From contig CANTUV010000004.1 in NCBI GenBank assembly GCA_947685225.1, positions 20,011,001 to 20,075,000 on the forward strand: DNA of 64,000 bases, read 5' to 3'. The notes below the pieces were generated by a model. The model worked only from the letters and a program-made list of their open reading frames with translations, had not been told where the DNA came from and did not search any database. Source of the stretch: Garcia nutans (Eukaryota > Streptophyta > Magnoliopsida > Malpighiales > Euphorbiaceae). Position numbers and translations under genes: made by a program. Shown here in pieces: positions 61,601 to 64,000 of this stretch; the first letter of the stretch is position 1; each line of letters starts with the position of its first letter.

Positions 61601-63701
61601 ATTTTTGAAAACTTAACAACAGTCTTGAGATGCGCCTAGATCAGAAGTCATATTTTTGCTACACCAATAAGCCCATCATGAATAATATATTCTCCCAGCA
61701 AAAGCTAATAAGAAGTGTGGAAGTGCCTTTTTTTTATCAGCTATAGACTAAAAGTATAAACAGTGTTGTGACTTTAGTGCCTCAGATGATCCCACCTAAG
61801 AGATTTATCATATTTCTAATGCTCTTAGGATGGTAATTGTATGGCCAGAAGCACAAATTGAGAAACCTTTGTTTGAGCCATCTAACCGATCTGAGGCAGT
61901 CAACTAATCATTAAAAAATGCATTAAAATCCTCTGACATATTTTGATACAATTCTGATGCATTTGAAAATTATTAGAAAAGAAAAAAGGCAAAATCCTCA
62001 TCTAATTTCTCCAGCAAAACCACAAAACTTCCCTCCAAATAGTTCAAACAATGACTTTCAAAAGGATTATTTTCAACTCAATATCTACAAGCATACCTAA
62101 GGGAACACACTGAGGAAACTAATTCTCATGTGGTGAACAAAAAATGTCATCAGAATACAGCAGAAATACTAAAAAGTATGGGCTAATGTTCTTTGATACA
62201 GCAAGCTTATACCACACAAAGAGAAAGGAAGATGGATTACAGGTTGCAAGCATACAGATGAACTCTAATCACCCTTTAATACAGGAAAAGAATTGATAGA
62301 ATACAGAAATAAACTTGAATATGAGCAACATTAGTCCAACAAAACCAAGCTATAAAAATGACAAAAATTAATTAAGAAAAAGAAGTCCTATGCAATAAGT
62401 AAAGCGCACATACAGCAAATTGAAAGAAAATAAAGAGAAGCATGCATGATACATATTCCTATTGATTCAGCAAAAGTAAACAAAATTAAATATGTCACAA
62501 TCTAAGGTCATATTAGAGTTAAGCAACCCGTGCAACATTATTTGTCTATTAGCTACACAAAAAAGCATTAAAAGGAACACGCAGCCGGCAAAGAAAACCA
62601 GCTCTTACTTAAACATTATATTTTGAGTCTGTTTCCAATTTTAGGCGCCAATTTATATGTCCATCTATCAAACCTCATACAAGATTATAAAACCAAATTG
62701 TATATAATCAGAAGGTGGACAATTTTTTTCCCCAACGTTCAAATGAGTAGTTGCCAAAAACTAATTTTTTGAAATCAACCTTTTCTGTTCACAAGTCTCA
62801 GTTACCGATATTAGAAGAAAACCTGTACCAAAACTTTTAAGTTTCCAATCCATTAGTCCAGGTCATACCATTTTTATTTGCAAAATGCGTACAGAAAGCC
62901 CATTTTAGATTTCATGAATGCTAGAAATAGATTGAAGAGCATTTTAGTTTAAATAGGTTTAAGATTTGAACCTGAAAAACTTTGTGCATGTCTTCGATTT
63001 GCTTCCTATACCAGTTGAAAAGGACTCCACGTCTGTTGCAGAAAATTAGTTAATTTCTCTCGGTTAAGATTTCGGTGACTTGTTAATCTTTCAACTTTTA
63101 AGATATGATTTCCTCTTGCAATCTCTAAACGGCTGAACGCTACTTATATTTTATGGAATATGAACAATAACTTTCACAGCCAATAACTATTGAAGTAGAA
63201 AGTGCAATTAACTATTCAAGGAAGGAATTTTTAAATCCCCTGTTTTTTTATACTTCTTTAATTCCCAATAACTTACGCAGGTAATTTCATTCATTTTTTA
63301 ACTATTTTTTTTTTAAAACATACCTCTCTCTCTTACATGATTTTTTAAATGACAATTTACATCTAAAAGTATAAGAACAGAGGTAATAAAATAAGTAGCC
63401 AAACAAGAACAAACATTAACTACCAAAGTATGAATTACTTCCAAAACCTATTACAGTTTAATTTCAAGAACTCGCAAATCTTAGCAAACCTTAATATCAC
63501 CAATTTCTCTATAATACCGACAACAAAAGAGAAGTGGATAAAGTCTTGAAACTACTACTTACACTCATAACAATGATAACGCAACATTTAATATGGCAAA
63601 AAAAATTGAAAAAACGAACCTTGCTTGGATTTCTTGAAGCCGCCATTGCCATTTAAAGCAGCCTCAGGTCTGCCTCTCTTGCGAAAGCCCCCGTAGTCCA
63701 T
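54884..63701 (-). CDS. CCCH zinc-finger and KH-domain RNA-binding protein
   Basis: Three coding exons (63,701-63,620, 63,032-62,972 and 55,649-54,884) give 909 bases and 302 residues with matching splice phases. The start MDYGGFRKRGRPEAALNGNG is a basic leader common in this plant family. CCCH finger 1 (residues 43-62, C-X8-C-X5-C-X3-H) is built from exons 2 and 3. Finger 2 is at 111-130. A KH domain spans about 179-244 with its GKNG loop at 193-196, and finger 3 (C-X7-C-X5-C-X3-H) is at 274-292. The layout matches plant nuclear RNA-binding proteins of the AtC3H36/AtC3H52 type, which bind single-stranded RNA. All zinc ligands are intact. The 7.3-kb second intron is swollen by transposons. Confidence 0.93.
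55650..58902 (-). other. CCCH-KH intron 2, right of exon 3
   Basis: No gene or strong repeat is recognised. Short open frames here are shadows. Confidence 0.55.
59150..59785 (-). mobile_element. Au-type SINE, split by an insertion
   Basis: The head (59,785-59,629) reads 'ggcgtaacggtaag', then the B-box region 'ggtcacgggttcgagtcgtgg', then 'cctcttgcaattgcaagg', the tRNA-derived layout of plant Au SINEs. The tail (59,171-59,150) reads 'tgcatcgggctgcctttttt'. A perfect 20-base duplication AAGGATGAACAATAATATAA lies at 59,130-59,149 and 59,786-59,805. The two parts are separated by 449 bases at 59,172-59,620. Confidence 0.85.
59172..59620. mobile_element. 449-bp insertion inside the SINE, class unknown
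   Basis: TGCACAAA is present at both borders (59,164-59,171 and 59,621-59,628), an 8-bp duplication of SINE sequence. The ends ('gaacttttcac' and 'ccttacttgatg') are not inverted repeats. A less AT-rich block at 59,430-59,600 has no recognisable content. Confidence 0.65.
60546..62971 (-). other. CCCH-KH intron 2, left of exon 2
   Basis: No gene or clear repeat is seen. A small (GAA)n run lies near 61,435-61,448. Confidence 0.5.
62972..63032 (-). CDS. CCCH-KH gene, exon 2
   Basis: 61 bases between ttctgcaacag and ttcag|gttcaa. It encodes VESFSTGIGSKSKTCTKFF and supplies the first Cys of zinc finger 1. It is too short to stand out as an open frame alone. Confidence 0.9.
63033..63619 (-). other. 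CCCH-KH intron 1
   Basis: 587-base intron between matched phase-1 splice sites. No inserted element is seen. Confidence 0.8.
63620..63701 (-). CDS. CCCH-KH gene, exon 1
   Basis: 82 bases, ATG at 63,701, 27 codons plus one base, ending caag|gttcg. The leader is GGFRKRGRPEAALNGNGGFK. Confidence 0.9.
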
Positions 63702-63925
63702 TGTAATTTGAGATCCACCACCACCACGGAACGGCAGTAAGAGCAAGAAAAAGCCTAGAAAATGAAAGAAAATAAAAGAAAAACCCTAGAACATAGAAAG
63801 TTAGGGTTTCGAAAAGACAAAAGAAATGGAAAGAGCTGAGGCTGAGAAATGGAAATGAATAAACAGACGGAATCAAAAATACACTCCAAGTAAACTAATT
63901 ATTTTACCACGTGTAATGCACGTGA
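63702..63925 (-). promoter_or_regulatory. CCCH-KH 5'UTR and promoter: G-boxes, telo-boxes
   Basis: Two CACGTG palindromes lie at 63,908-63,913 and 63,919-63,924, about 207-223 bases before the ATG. Two AAACCCTA-type telo-boxes in opposite orientation are at 63,781-63,789 and 63,801-63,809, in the likely 5'UTR. Telo-boxes are common near starts of plant translation and RNA-metabolism genes, and G-boxes bind bZIP and bHLH factors. No TATA box is evident. Confidence 0.55.
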
Positions 63926-64000
63926 ATTCATTTTGCTTATTAACGTCTTGCGTTTGCTTCGTCATCTCAGCATTTTATTTTATTACTAATATTAAAACCC

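Overview
This is nuclear DNA from a flowering plant, most likely a eudicot. It is AT-rich, has genes with introns, and is dominated by plant LTR retrotransposons (Tekay-type chromovirus, Tat-like and Ale-type Copia), a LINE relic, tRNA-derived SINEs and hAT-like elements. The species cannot be named from the sequence alone.

Layout. 1-22,939 is a nest of Ty3/Gypsy elements. A Tekay LTR fragment (1-715) is followed by a gag-only Tat-like element on the minus strand (about 2,211-6,970). That element abuts a decayed minus-strand Tekay element (6,971-10,453 coding, LTR from 10,626). A young, nearly intact plus-strand Tekay element (11,684-21,655, ATATA target duplication) sits inside the LTR of the older copy, which resumes at 21,661 and ends at 22,939. 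22,940-28,200 is gene-poor, AT-rich sequence with old repeats.

28,200-54,273 holds a broken GATA-type zinc-finger gene on the plus strand. It has a promoter and 5'UTR exon, a first coding exon at 29,968-30,153, an intron of about 22.9 kb, further exons at 53,005-53,120 and 53,932-54,273, two apparent frameshifts and no final zinc-finger exon. The giant intron contains a tandem duplication. Unit 1 is 31,050-43,418 and unit 2 is 43,419-about 50,998. Only unit 1 carries an Ale-type Copia element (37,937-42,649), so unit 2 preserves the empty site. Each unit has a LINE fragment, a Tekay-like solo LTR and a 271-bp element with 35-bp inverted ends.

54,884-63,701 (minus strand) is the one clearly intact host gene. 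It encodes a 302-residue CCCH-KH-CCCH RNA-binding zinc-finger protein in three coding exons, with two G-boxes and telo-box motifs upstream. Its 7.3-kb second intron holds a hAT-like element containing an Au-type SINE, which is itself split by another insertion.

The two host genes are convergent, with 3' ends a few hundred bases apart. Most of the rest is mobile DNA. The most unusual structure is a family of tandem 62-63-bp units of alternating GACACG/CGTGTC half sites in every Tekay LTR copy examined closely, with a separate 40-bp hairpin array in the unrelated Tat-like LTR.
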